Assembly (NCBI GenBank): GCA_005883305.1
Contig: VBAC01000001.1
Location: 2,356,001-2,420,000 of the forward strand
Reading direction: 5' to 3'
DNA from: Alphaproteobacteria bacterium
GTDB taxonomy: Bacteria > Pseudomonadota > Alphaproteobacteria > Sphingomonadales > Sphingomonadaceae
Length of the DNA: 64,000 nucleotides
Shown: positions 17,626-25,404 of the stretch, one piece after another
How the letters are laid out: the number at the start of each line of letters is the position of its first letter
How positions within the stretch are numbered: position 1 is the stretch's first letter
Made by a program: the position numbers and the translations under genes
Notes under the pieces: generated by a model
What the model was told of the DNA's origin: nothing
The model's input: only the letters and a program-made list of their open reading frames with translations
The model's database searches: none

Positions 17626-18906
17626 TCACTTGCCGATGCAAAACCGTCCAAATAACGCGTCTAACATGTCTTCCACGCCGGCCGCGCCAGTGATCCGATC
17701 GGCTGCCGCGCGGGCGCCGCGCAGCCCCTCGGCCGCGATCAACAGGTCGTCGCTGCCCGCATCCGCGATTCCGGCCAGCATGTCTTCCACGGCCGTCCGA
17801 TGCCGGGCGTTGAGCGCAATCTCCCCTTCCCTCGGAAGCAAGGCCCGCGCTTCCTCGACCAGAACGTCGATCAAACGGTCCAAGCCCTCGCCGGTCGGTG
17901 CTGACAACCGAAGTCCCGGCTCGCGCACCGCCGCCCCGAGGTCGGCCTTGGAATGGATCTGAATCGCGTTGACGGGCCTCTCCGCGGGGGGACCAAGCCA
18001 CAACAGGATGTCGGCGGCCTCGAGCGACAGGCGCGCGCGGTCGATGCCGATGGCCTCGATCGCATCCGCCGGCTCGCGGAGACCGGCCGTGTCGATAAAG
18101 AGGAACGCGACCCCACGAATGGCCGCCGGCACTTCGATCACGTCGCGCGTCGTGCCGGGCAAGGCCGTGACTATGGCCGCGTCCCGCGCCACCAACGCAT
18201 TGAGCAAGCTGGATTTTCCGGCATTCGGCGGCCCGGCGACAACCACCCGGATCCCGTCCTTCAGCCGCTCCGCCGGCGGGCGCGCCAGCCAGTTCGCAAG
18301 CTCCTGCCGAAGCGTCCCGAGACGCTCGTCGAAATCGGCGGCGAGCGGACGGACATCGTCCTCGTCGGAAAAGTCGAGCGCCGCCTCGACCTCCGCGGCC
18401 AATCCAAGCAGGCGCTCCTGCCAGCGCTGGACCTCCCGGCTAAGCGCTCCCCCCGCAAGCCTCATGGCCGCGCGGCGCTGCGTCTCTGTTTCCGCCTCGA
18501 GCAGATCGGCGAGGCCCTCGGCCTCGGCCAAGTCGATTCGCCCATGTTCGAACGCGCGCCGAGTGAACTCTCCCGGGACAGCCTCCCGCAAGCCGGGAAT
18601 CTCCTTCAGCGCGGCCAGCACGCCCGTCACGACCGCTCGTCCGCCGTGGAGATGGAGCTCGGCGACATCTTCGCCGGTTGCGCTCGCTGGGCCGGGAAAA
18701 CGAATAATCAGCGCCTTATCAAGAACTTCGCCATTGTGCCTGAGCGTCGCCAGCCGCGTCCTGCGCGGCTCCGGAAGCGCCCCCGCCAAATCGGCGAGCG
18801 CTGCATCCGCGCGAGGCCCGCTGATGCGCACAACCGCCACCGCGGCGGGCGGCGCGCCCGAGGACAGGGCGTAGATGGTATCCGCGCTGGTTCCGCAATC
18901 GCTCAG
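17626..18906 (-). CDS. mnmE: tRNA modification GTPase MnmE (TrmE), probable CTG start
   Basis: GTPase partner of MnmG in U34 modification. Domains: N-terminal folate-binding domain (VRISGPRADAAL, GEDVAELHLHGG, EFTRRAFEHGRIDLAEAEGL), helical domain, G domain with P-loop AGPPNAGKSSL at about residue 213-223 and DTAGLREP, and the terminal FCIGK whose Cys is catalytic. The N-terminus expected from homologues lies just before DTIYALSSG, but no ATG, GTG or TTG is there. The best-placed start is CTG at 18904-18906 with AAGGG six bases upstream, overlapping the preceding stop as CTGA. A GTG 14 codons upstream (18948) is the conventional alternative. Confidence 0.9.
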   Translation of the reverse strand: MSDCGTSADTIYALSSGAPPAAVAVVRISGPRADAALADLAGALPEPRRTRLATLRHNGEVLDKALIIRFPGPASATGEDVAELHLHGGRAVVTGVLAALKEIPGLREAVPGEFTRRAFEHGRIDLAEAEGLADLLEAETETQRRAAMRLAGGALSREVQRWQERLLGLAAEVEAALDFSDEDDVRPLAADFDERLGTLRQELANWLARPPAERLKDGIRVVVAGPPNAGKSSLLNALVARDAAIVTALPGTTRDVIEVPAAIRGVAFLFIDTAGLREPADAIEAIGIDRARLSLEAADILLWLGPPAERPVNAIQIHSKADLGAAVREPGLRLSAPTGEGLDRLIDVLVEEARALLPREGEIALNARHRTAVEDMLAGIADAGSDDLLIAAEGLRGARAAADRITGAAGVEDMLDALFGRFCIGK

Positions 18907-19139
18907 CGGTCGCCCTTCGCGCCCGCCTGGCCGAGCATCTGCCGCCACATCGCCATGCCGGCCTCGTTCATCGGCCCCCACGCCTTCATCATCTCGGCCA
19001 TGCCGTCGGCGGCGGCGCCGTCGACAAGGGCGGCTTTCATTCGCTCGATATAGGCCTCGTGCACGGGCGTAAGATCCGGAAGCCCCAGGAAACGCCGCGC
19101 TTCCTCCGGTGTGCAATCGACGTCGACGCTGACTTTCAT
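18903..19139 (-). CDS. DUF6489-family small protein
   Basis: A 78-residue acidic protein starting MKVSVDVDCTPEEARRFLGLPD, matching the small DUF6489 family found in alphaproteobacteria. The PEEARRFLGLPDLTPVHEAYIERM stretch forms two amphipathic helices, and a second methionine-rich helix follows. No catalytic residues or export signal are evident; function unknown. It sits immediately upstream of mnmE, whose start overlaps its stop, so the two are probably translated as a coupled pair. The open frame extends 20 codons further upstream, but the internal ATG at 19137-19139 matches the family N-terminus. Confidence 0.82.
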   Translation of the reverse strand: MKVSVDVDCTPEEARRFLGLPDLTPVHEAYIERMKAALVDGAAADGMAEMMKAWGPMNEAGMAMWRQMLGQAGAKGDR

Positions 19140-19215
19140 CGGCTCTCTCCCTCTCGCACCTTTTGGGCTAACGGCTCTATGGCTATAGCCGCCGCTCACG
19201 CAAGTGGAGGATCAC

Positions 19216-19914
19216 ATGCCCAACATAGCGATCGACACGCTGGGCGGCGACGGCGCGTTCGGCGCCTGGCTGGCCGAGCCTGAAGGAAGCCCGCGCGGCG
19301 CCGTGGTCGTCATCCAGGAGATTTTCGGGGTCAACGAGGGCATCCGCCGCAAGTGCGAGCATTGGGCGGCCCTCGGCTATGTCGCGCTGGCGCCCGACCT
19401 GTTCTGGCGGCTCGAGCCGGGCGTCGAGCTCGATCCCGACCAGCCCGAGCAGTTTCAGCAGGCGCTCGGCCTGATGCAGAAATTCAATCAGGACAATGGG
19501 ATAAGAGATATCGAGGCAAGCATTCGAGCGGCTCGGGCGCGGCTGCCCGAAGGCGGCAAAGTGGGCTGCGTCGGCTATTGCCTCGGCGGCCGGCTCGCCT
19601 TCATGACGTCAGCGCGAACCGACATCGACGCCTCGGTCGGCTATTATGGAGTCGGCCTCGAGGGGCTGATGAGCGAGAAGCACGCCATCGCCCGCCCGCT
19701 CATGCTCCACATCGCCGGCGCCGACCATTTCGTGACTCCCGACAAGCAGGCGATGATCCACGACGGTCTGGACGACCATCCGAAAGTTACCCTCTACGAT
19801 TATCCGGGCGAGGATCACGGATTCGCCGCCGAGATGGGCAAGAGGCGCAGCGGCAACGCCGCGATGCTCGCCGACAGCCGCACCGAAGCCTTCTTCGCCG
19901 AGCATATCGGCTAG
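19216..19914 (+). CDS. Dienelactone hydrolase-family protein
   Basis: An alpha/beta-hydrolase of 232 residues. The nucleophile elbow is GYCLGG (Cys near residue 121), with the acid and base in GADHFVTPDK and GEDHGFAAE. This Cys-Asp-His triad is characteristic of carboxymethylenebutenolidase. IQEIFGVNEGIRRKCEHWA near residue 37 is the conserved glutamate region. True dienelactone activity belongs to chloroaromatic degradation; here no such genes are nearby, so a general ester hydrolase role is more likely. The ATG at 19216 follows GTGGAGG; a GTG four codons upstream is less likely. Its stop abuts the quinone oxidoreductase start. Confidence 0.88.
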   Translation: MPNIAIDTLGGDGAFGAWLAEPEGSPRGAVVVIQEIFGVNEGIRRKCEHWAALGYVALAPDLFWRLEPGVELDPDQPEQFQQALGLMQKFNQDNGIRDIEASIRAARARLPEGGKVGCVGYCLGGRLAFMTSARTDIDASVGYYGVGLEGLMSEKHAIARPLMLHIAGADHFVTPDKQAMIHDGLDDHPKVTLYDYPGEDHGFAAEMGKRRSGNAAMLADSRTEAFFAEHIG

Positions 19915-20886
19915 ATGGAGCGCTACCGCCTTGTCTTTCGCCGCACCGGCGGGCCCGAGGTGATCGATCGCGAGCCGCTCGGTGCGCTCACGCCGGGTCC
20001 GGGCGAGGTGCTGATCCGCCACGAGGCGATCGGCCTCAACTTCATCGACACCTACCACCGCTCCGGCCTCTATCCGCTGGCGCTCCCCTCCGGCCTCGGC
20101 AGCGAGGCCGCCGGGATCGTCGAGCAGGCCGGCGACAAGAGCGGATTCGCACCGGGAGAGCGGGTCGCCTACGCGCTTGCGCCGCCCGGTGCCTACGCCA
20201 CGCACCGCCTGATCGCGGCCGAGCGGCTGGTTCGGCTGCCGGACGGCATCGATGCCGAAATCGCCGCAGCCGCGATGCTGAAGGGCTGCACGGCCGAGAT
20301 GCTGATCGAACGTTGCGCCAAGGTGCAGCCGGGCGACTGGGTCCTGGTCCACGCCGCCGCCGGCGGAGTCGGGTCGATCCTTGTGCCGTGGCTGAAGGCG
20401 ATCGGCGCCAGCGTGATCGCCCATGCCGGGTCGCAGGAGAAGGCGCGAATCGCCGCCGATCTGGGTGCCGATCACGCCCTTTCCTGTACTTTCGACGAGC
20501 TCGCGGCCCAGGTGAAGGCCGTCAGCGCCCACGGCGTCGCCTGCGTCTTCGACGGCATCGGCGCGGCGAGCTGGGCGGCCTCGATGGCTTGCCTGAGACG
20601 GCGCGGACTGATGATCAGCTTCGGCAATGCCTCGGGCCCGGTGCCGCCGCTGAGCCCGCTTGAGCTGGCGCGCGGCGGGTCGCTGTTCCTGACCCGGCCG
20701 ACGCTGGCCGACTATGTCGCCGATCCGGCGGAGTTGCAGGCTTCGGCGGCGCGCCTGTTCGCGATGATCGGATCGGGCGCGGTGCCGATTCGAATCGGCG
20801 CCCGCTTCCCGCTCGCCGATGCCGCCGAAGCGCACCGCGCGCTCGAGGCGCGCCAGACCACGGGATCGACCCTGCTGATCCCCTGA
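19915..20886 (+). CDS. NADPH:quinone oxidoreductase (zinc-free MDR family)
   Basis: A 323-residue medium-chain dehydrogenase of the Qor/zeta-crystallin type. It has the GroES-like N-terminal domain with GLNFIDTYHRSGLYP, the NADPH-binding loop VHAAAGGVGSILVPW, and ends with the usual AHRALEARQTTGSTLLIP. The zinc ligands of alcohol dehydrogenases are absent, as expected for the family. Probably reduces quinones or reactive carbonyls. The ATG follows directly after the hydrolase stop (TAGATG), so these two are an operon. Its TGA is immediately followed by the convergent terC stop. Confidence 0.9.
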   Translation: MERYRLVFRRTGGPEVIDREPLGALTPGPGEVLIRHEAIGLNFIDTYHRSGLYPLALPSGLGSEAAGIVEQAGDKSGFAPGERVAYALAPPGAYATHRLIAAERLVRLPDGIDAEIAAAAMLKGCTAEMLIERCAKVQPGDWVLVHAAAGGVGSILVPWLKAIGASVIAHAGSQEKARIAADLGADHALSCTFDELAAQVKAVSAHGVACVFDGIGAASWAASMACLRRRGLMISFGNASGPVPPLSPLELARGGSLFLTRPTLADYVADPAELQASAARLFAMIGSGAVPIRIGARFPLADAAEAHRALEARQTTGSTLLIP

Positions 20887-21534
20887 TCAGATTGGAAGAT
20901 AGTGGAGCACGCCGACCTCGCGGTCGACGACGCCGTCGTAGATCATCCGCCCGGCGACCCAGACGATGACCGCGAGCCCGATCCAGGCAATCCAGCGGTA
21001 GCGATCGATATATTTGGCGATGTAGTTGGCCGCGACGCCCATCAGGGCGACGGACATGATCAGGCCGCCAACGAGCACCCAGGGGTGCTCGCGCGCCGCG
21101 CCGGCGACCGCAAGCACGTTGTCGAGACTCATCGACACGTCGGCCAGGGCTACCGCCCAGGCGGCCGCGGCGAAGCTCTTCGCCTTGCGGATGCCGGAAC
21201 GCTCGTCGCCCTCGATCTCGCCCGCCCCGGACGACTGGCCGTCGTGCCTGAGCTCGCGGAACATCTTCCAGGCGACCCAGAGCAGCAGCAGGCCCCCGGC
21301 GAGAATGAGGCCGATGACCTGGAGCAGCTGGGTCACCAGCAGCGCGAACAGGATGCGCAGGACCAGCGCCGCGGCGATGCCGATCAGGATGACCTTCTTG
21401 CGCTGAGCGTCGGGGAGGCCGGCGGCGAGCGCTCCGACGACCACCGCATTGTCGCCGGCGAGGACGAGATCGATCAGCAACACCTCGGTGAGAGCGGCGA
21501 AACCGCCAGTCGTCAGCAGCGCCGCCAGGTCCAT
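20887..21534 (-). CDS. TerC-family integral membrane protein, paralogue 1
   Basis: A 215-residue protein with about seven transmembrane helices. The family signatures are LIDLVLAGDNAVVVGALAAGLP near the N-terminus and LADVSMSLDNVLAVAGAAREH in the middle; the paired GDN and LDN aspartates line a putative ion path. TerC proteins (Alx, YkoY, MeeF types) are linked to manganese export, alkaline response and metal loading of secreted enzymes. Lies 10 bp downstream of a close paralogue on the same strand. A yybP-ykoY manganese riboswitch was looked for upstream of the pair and not seen. Confidence 0.9.
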   Translation of the reverse strand: MDLAALLTTGGFAALTEVLLIDLVLAGDNAVVVGALAAGLPDAQRKKVILIGIAAALVLRILFALLVTQLLQVIGLILAGGLLLLWVAWKMFRELRHDGQSSGAGEIEGDERSGIRKAKSFAAAAWAVALADVSMSLDNVLAVAGAAREHPWVLVGGLIMSVALMGVAANYIAKYIDRYRWIAWIGLAVIVWVAGRMIYDGVVDREVGVLHYLPI

Positions 21535-21544
21535 CGAAAGGGTC

Positions 21545-22192
21545 TCAGATCAACAGGTGCAGGATGCCGTAATGCTCGTCCACCACGCCGTCATAGACCA
21601 TCCGCAGCGAGACGTAGAGGATCATGAGCAGGCCGCCCCAGGCGATCCAGCGGTAGCGCTGGACGAGCTTGGCGACGAGGTTGGCGGCGAGGCCCATCAG
21701 GCTCACCGACAAAGCGAGGCCGATGAACAGGACCGCGGGATGGTCCCGCGCCGTCGCAGCCACCGCCAGCACGTTGTCGAGGCTCATCGACAGATCCGCG
21801 AGCGTGACCTGGATCGCCGCTTGGAGGAAGGACTTGCTGCGGGGCGGGCCCTCGATCGCCGGAGTGTCGGGATCGTCGACCGCCCCGGGCGGCGGAGCGT
21901 GCCTGAGCTCGCGGTACATGTTGTAGGCGACCCACAGCAGCAGCAGCCCCCCGGCCAGGACCAGGCCCGTGAAATGGAGCAGCCTTGTGGCGATGAGCGC
22001 GAAGGCGATTAGGAAGACCAGCGCCATGCCGACGCCGAGCATGATCACCCGCTTGCGCTCTTTCTCGGGAAGCCCAGAGGTCAGCGTGCCCATGATCACG
22101 ACGTTGTCGCCGGCCATGGTGAGGTCGATCAGCACCACCTGGCCCAGAGTGACAAGGCCGGCGGTGGTGAAAATGTCGGCGAAATTGAACAT
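21545..22192 (-). CDS. TerC-family integral membrane protein, paralogue 2
   Basis: Also 215 residues, with LIDLTMAGDNVVIMGTLTSGLP and LADLSMSLDNVLAVAATARDH at positions equivalent to its neighbour. Residues around the helix ends differ clearly (loop with PPPGAVDDPDTPAIEGP versus SSGAGEIEGDERSG), so the pair is an older tandem duplication rather than a recent one. Possibly the two form a heteromeric transporter, as has been suggested for YceF/YkoY-type pairs; this is inference. Starts 16 bp downstream of the rho stop and may be co-transcribed with rho. Confidence 0.9.
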   Translation of the reverse strand: MFNFADIFTTAGLVTLGQVVLIDLTMAGDNVVIMGTLTSGLPEKERKRVIMLGVGMALVFLIAFALIATRLLHFTGLVLAGGLLLLWVAYNMYRELRHAPPPGAVDDPDTPAIEGPPRSKSFLQAAIQVTLADLSMSLDNVLAVAATARDHPAVLFIGLALSVSLMGLAANLVAKLVQRYRWIAWGGLLMILYVSLRMVYDGVVDEHYGILHLLI

Positions 22193-22208
22193 CGCGCCGC
22201 GAGCCCCG

Positions 22209-23465
22209 CTACTGGTTCATCGAGGCGAAGAAATCCTCGTTGGTCTTGGAATCCTTCATCTTGTCGAGCAGGAACTGCATCGCGTCGACGGTTCCCATCT
22301 GCATCAGGATCCGGCGCAGCACCCACATCTTGGAAAGCTTGGCCTGGTCGACGAGCAATTCCTCCTTGCGGGTGCCGGACTTGCCCACGTCGAGCGAGGG
22401 GAAGATGCGCTTGTCGCTGACCTTGCGGTCGAGCACGATCTCCGAATTGCCGGTGCCCTTGAACTCCTCGAAGATGACCTCGTCCATCTTGGAGCCGGTG
22501 TCGATTAGGGCGGTGGCGATGATCGAGAGCGAGCCGCCCTCCTCGATGTTGCGCGCCGCTCCGAAGAAGCGCTTCGGCCGCTGCAGCGCGTTGGCGTCGA
22601 CGCCGCCGGTCAGCACCTTGCCCGAGCTCGGCACGACGGTGTTGTAGGCGCGGCCGAGGCGGGTGATGGAATCGAGCAGGATCACGACGTCCTTCTTGTG
22701 CTCGACGAGGCGCTTCGCCTTCTCGATCACCATCTCGGCGACCTGGACGTGGCGGCTGGCCGGTTCGTCGAAGGTCGAGGAGATGACCTCGCCCTTCACC
22801 GAGCGCTGCATGTCGGTCACTTCCTCGGGCCGCTCGTCGATCAGGAGGACGATCAGGAAGACTTCGGGATGGTTGTCGGTGATCGCCCGTGCGATGTTCT
22901 GGAGGAGCACCGTCTTGCCGGTGCGCGGCGGCGCCACGATCAGAGCGCGCTGGCCCTTGCCCTGCGGCGAGATGATGTCGATCACCCGCGCCGACTTGTC
23001 CTTGATCGTCGGATCGGCCGAATCGAGCGTCAGCTTCTCGTCCGGGTAGAGCGGCGTCAGATTGTCGAAATTGACCCTGTGGCGGACGGCGTCGGGATCG
23101 TCGTAATTGACCTGGGAGACGCGCACGAGGCTGAAATAGCGCTCGCCCTCCTTGGGACCGCGGATCTCGCCTTCGACCGTGTCGCCGGTCCTCAGGCCGA
23201 ACTTGCGGACCTGATTGGGCGAGACGTAGATATCGTCCGGGCCGGCCAGATAGTTGGAATCGGCCGAGCGCAGGAAGCCGAAGCCGTCCTGCAGAACCTC
23301 GATCGTGCCCATGCCCATGATCTCGCCGCCTTGGTCGGCGCGGACCTTGAGGATCGAGAACATCAGCTCCTGCTTGCGCAGCGTCGAGGCGCCTTCGATG
23401 CCGAGCTCCTCGGCCATCGCCACCAGCTCCGCCGGGGTCTTTTGCTTGAGATCGTTCAGATGCAT
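22209..23465 (-). CDS. rho: Transcription termination factor Rho
   Basis: Hexameric RNA helicase ending untranslated transcripts. The 418-residue protein has the N-terminal helix bundle ([20 protein letters not shown]), the OSB RNA-binding fold with [13 protein letters not shown], Walker A at [12 protein letters not shown] (about 173-184), Walker B with [13 protein letters not shown], the Q-loop and R-loop [14 protein letters not shown], and the standard [14 protein letters not shown]-like end. Length equals that of E. coli Rho. Placement next to hemE near the origin is conserved with Caulobacter. Confidence 0.98.
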   Translation of the reverse strand: MHLNDLKQKTPAELVAMAEELGIEGASTLRKQELMFSILKVRADQGGEIMGMGTIEVLQDGFGFLRSADSNYLAGPDDIYVSPNQVRKFGLRTGDTVEGEIRGPKEGERYFSLVRVSQVNYDDPDAVRHRVNFDNLTPLYPDEKLTLDSADPTIKDKSARVIDIISPQGKGQRALIVAPPRTGKTVLLQNIARAITDNHPEVFLIVLLIDERPEEVTDMQRSVKGEVISSTFDEPASRHVQVAEMVIEKAKRLVEHKKDVVILLDSITRLGRAYNTVVPSSGKVLTGGVDANALQRPKRFFGAARNIEEGGSLSIIATALIDTGSKMDEVIFEEFKGTGNSEIVLDRKVSDKRIFPSLDVGKSGTRKEELLVDQAKLSKMWVLRRILMQMGTVDAMQFLLDKMKDSKTNEDFFASMNQ

Positions 23466-23572
23466 TTTGGGAAACTCTTGGAATACGGATTCCGGGCGTC
23501 GAAGCTCGGAACGATTGGAAAATGTGGTGCTTGAACACCCGCGCGGACGGCAGGAGCAACGACTGAGGCCGC

Positions 23573-23600
23573 CCTATGCTCCGCCCTTGGCCGAGTCAAG
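23573..23600 (-). promoter_or_regulatory. Candidate rho promoter
   Basis: On the minus strand CTTGAC (complement of 23595-23600) is followed after 16 nt by CATAGG (complement of 23573-23578). CTTGAC is the preferred alphaproteobacterial -35 form. A leader of roughly 100 nt would precede the rho ATG, which fits an autoregulated gene. Inferred from sequence only. Confidence 0.4.
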
Positions 23601-23612
23601 CAAGCGCAAGGC

Positions 23613-24068
23613 TCAAAACGGCTTCACGATCACCAGCACGACGATCAGCACGACCGCGATCCCGGGCACCTCGTTCATGATCCTCAGCGCCCGCCCGCTG
23701 ACGGGGCGAAGGCCCTGCTCCAGCTTCTTGCCGTAATCGATCATCCAGCCGTGATAGCCGGATAAAGCGATCACGATCGCGAACTTGGCGAGGAACCAAT
23801 ATTGGGTCCAGGCCTGGATCGTCCAGGCGAGCAGAAGGCCGAACGTCCAGACGAGGATCATCGCCGGGGTGATGACGATCTTCCTCAGCTTCTTTTCGCG
23901 CTCGATCCAGCGCTGCTCCTCGTCCGAGCCGGGGGCCGATTCCTGGTGATAGACGTAGAATCGCGGAAGCATGAACAGTCCCGCGATCCAGAAGATCACG
24001 AAGATCAGATGGCCGGCCTTGAGCCATGCGTAGGTCACGATCAGGATCGATCCGACTTGAAAGGTCAC
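23613..24068 (-). CDS. hemJ: Protoporphyrinogen IX oxidase, HemJ type
   Basis: A 151-residue membrane protein with four or five hydrophobic helices. It converts protoporphyrinogen IX to protoporphyrin IX, the penultimate haem step. Family features: YAWLKAGHLIFVIFWIAGLFMLPRFYVYH near the N-terminus, with the conserved histidine in AGH, and LARKFAIV-like and YHGWMIDYGKKL segments later. Start is GTG overlapping the hemE stop (GTGA), so hemE and hemJ form a coupled operon. Neighbouring hemE strongly supports HemJ over generic UPF0093. Confidence 0.9.
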   Translation of the reverse strand: MTFQVGSILIVTYAWLKAGHLIFVIFWIAGLFMLPRFYVYHQESAPGSDEEQRWIEREKKLRKIVITPAMILVWTFGLLLAWTIQAWTQYWFLAKFAIVIALSGYHGWMIDYGKKLEQGLRPVSGRALRIMNEVPGIAVVLIVVLVIVKPF

Positions 24069-25093
24069 CGGCGCACCAAAGCGAGCAGCTGCTCGACGTG
24101 GGTGATCGGCGTTTCCTTGATGATTCCGTGGCCGAGGTTGAAGACGTGCGGCCTCCCCGACAAGCTAGATAGGATGCGATCCACCGCGCTTTCAAGCGCA
24201 GCGCCGCCGGCGAGCAAGGCGAGTGGGTCGAGATTGCCTTGGACCGGAAGATCCGGCGGCAATTCTCGGGCCGCCCATTCGGGATCGATCGTCTCGTCGA
24301 GGCCCAGCGCATCGACGCCGGTCTCGCGCGCATAAGTGGCGAGCTTGGCCCCGGCGCCCTTGGGGAAGCCGATCAGCGGCGTTTCGGGATGGCGCTCCTT
24401 GAGCGCCGCGACGATCCGCGCCGTCGGGGCGATCACCCATTGTTCGAACTGCGCGGGGGCAAGGCTTCCGGACCACGAATCGAACAGCTGAACGGCATCG
24501 GCGCCGGCGCGGATCTGGCCGGACAGATAGTCGATCGTGACCTCGGCGATGGCCTCGATGATGGCTTCGAAGGCATTCGGATCGGCATAGGCATAGCCGC
24601 GCGCTTCGGCTTGGTCGCGGCTTCCCTGTCCCGCCACCATATAGGTCGCGACCGTCCACGGGCTGCCCGCGAAGCCCAGCAAAGTCGTTTCGGGCGCCAG
24701 CATCGCCTTGACGTTCTCCACAGTCCGATAAATCGGCTCGAGTCGCCTGGGAACGCGCTCCAGCGCGGTCAGCGCAGAGTCGATCAGCGGCGGTGAAAGG
24801 CGCGGTCCTTCGCCCGCCTCGAAGCGCAAATCCTGGCCGATCGCGTGGGGCACGATCAGGATATCGGAAAAAAGGATCGCCCCGTCGAAGCCGAAACGGC
24901 GCACCGGCTGGAGCGTGATCTCCGCCGCAGCTTGCGGATCGTATGCCAGCGCGAGGAAGCCCCCCTTTTCCGCCCGCAGCTTCCGATACTCGGGAAGGTA
25001 GCGCCCGGCCTGGCGCATCAGCCATATCGGAGGAACGCTTTGTTTTCCGCCCCTTAGGACGTTGAGAAGAGGCTTGGAGATATCGGGCGTCAA
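24065..25093 (-). CDS. hemE: Uroporphyrinogen decarboxylase
   Basis: Removes four acetate carboxyls from uroporphyrinogen III to give coproporphyrinogen III. The protein has WLMRQAGRYLPEYR near residue 22, DGAILFSDILIVPHAIGQ with the catalytic Asp, GFAGSPWTVATYMV, and the terminal NLGHGIIKETPITHVEQL. Open frame continues to 25288, but homologues start just before KPLLNVLRGG. A TTG at 25091-25093 with GGAGCGGAG eight to nine bases upstream gives 342 residues, the usual length. The upstream extension lies in predicted origin DNA and contains no family sequence. Confidence 0.94.
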   Translation of the reverse strand: MTPDISKPLLNVLRGGKQSVPPIWLMRQAGRYLPEYRKLRAEKGGFLALAYDPQAAAEITLQPVRRFGFDGAILFSDILIVPHAIGQDLRFEAGEGPRLSPPLIDSALTALERVPRRLEPIYRTVENVKAMLAPETTLLGFAGSPWTVATYMVAGQGSRDQAEARGYAYADPNAFEAIIEAIAEVTIDYLSGQIRAGADAVQLFDSWSGSLAPAQFEQWVIAPTARIVAALKERHPETPLIGFPKGAGAKLATYARETGVDALGLDETIDPEWAARELPPDLPVQGNLDPLALLAGGAALESAVDRILSSLSGRPHVFNLGHGIIKETPITHVEQLLALVRR

Positions 25094-25404
25094 GGCGGGA
25101 AGCTCCGCTCCCTTATCTATTATATTAGATTCTAAGAGAGTCTGTTGAAGGTGATAGTAGGGAGATGAGCGGGGTTTATTGGCTCCCACGGATTTTGCCA
25201 ACAGCTTGACGGCGCGAGACTCGCGGGTTTGCGCGGAGTCGCGCGCGCCTTCCCCGCAATTCACAGGCGCCGTGTGGGTTTTTTCCATTGTGCGCGCCGC
25301 TGTGGGCGAATCGATGCGCGACTCTGGACCAAAGCTTTCCTTGAGTTTGCCCCGAGCCTTCCGCTAGCGATTTCCCCATATTTTTCCACAGGGGCGCGGG
25401 GCGC
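25094..25404. other. oriC: Predicted chromosomal replication origin (oriC), Caulobacter-type position
   Basis: The largest functional gap in this part of the window, 311 bp between hemE and the PPSR gene, the exact position of Cori in Caulobacter. It holds an AT-rich tract at about 25111-25140 (22 of 30 bases A or T), a second short T-rich tract at 25372-25386, a DnaA box at 25382-25390 and six GANTC sites (25128, 25138, 25218, 25236, 25308, 25320). GC content is otherwise high. Transcription points away on both sides. No gene is evident; the in-frame extension of hemE is explained by chance. Experimental or skew confirmation is lacking. Confidence 0.8.
25382..25390 (+). promoter_or_regulatory. 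DnaA box
   Basis: TTTTCCACA fits the relaxed DnaA-box consensus TTWTNCACA. It is the only full match seen in the predicted origin; CAATTCACA at 25256-25264 and the TGTGGG motifs at 25274 and 25301 are partial matches that could act as weak boxes. Confidence 0.55.

Noticed and set aside
25094-25288. In-frame upstream extension of hemE (65 codons)
   Set aside because: It lacks UroD sequence and covers predicted origin DNA; the TTG start with a ribosome-binding site gives normal length.
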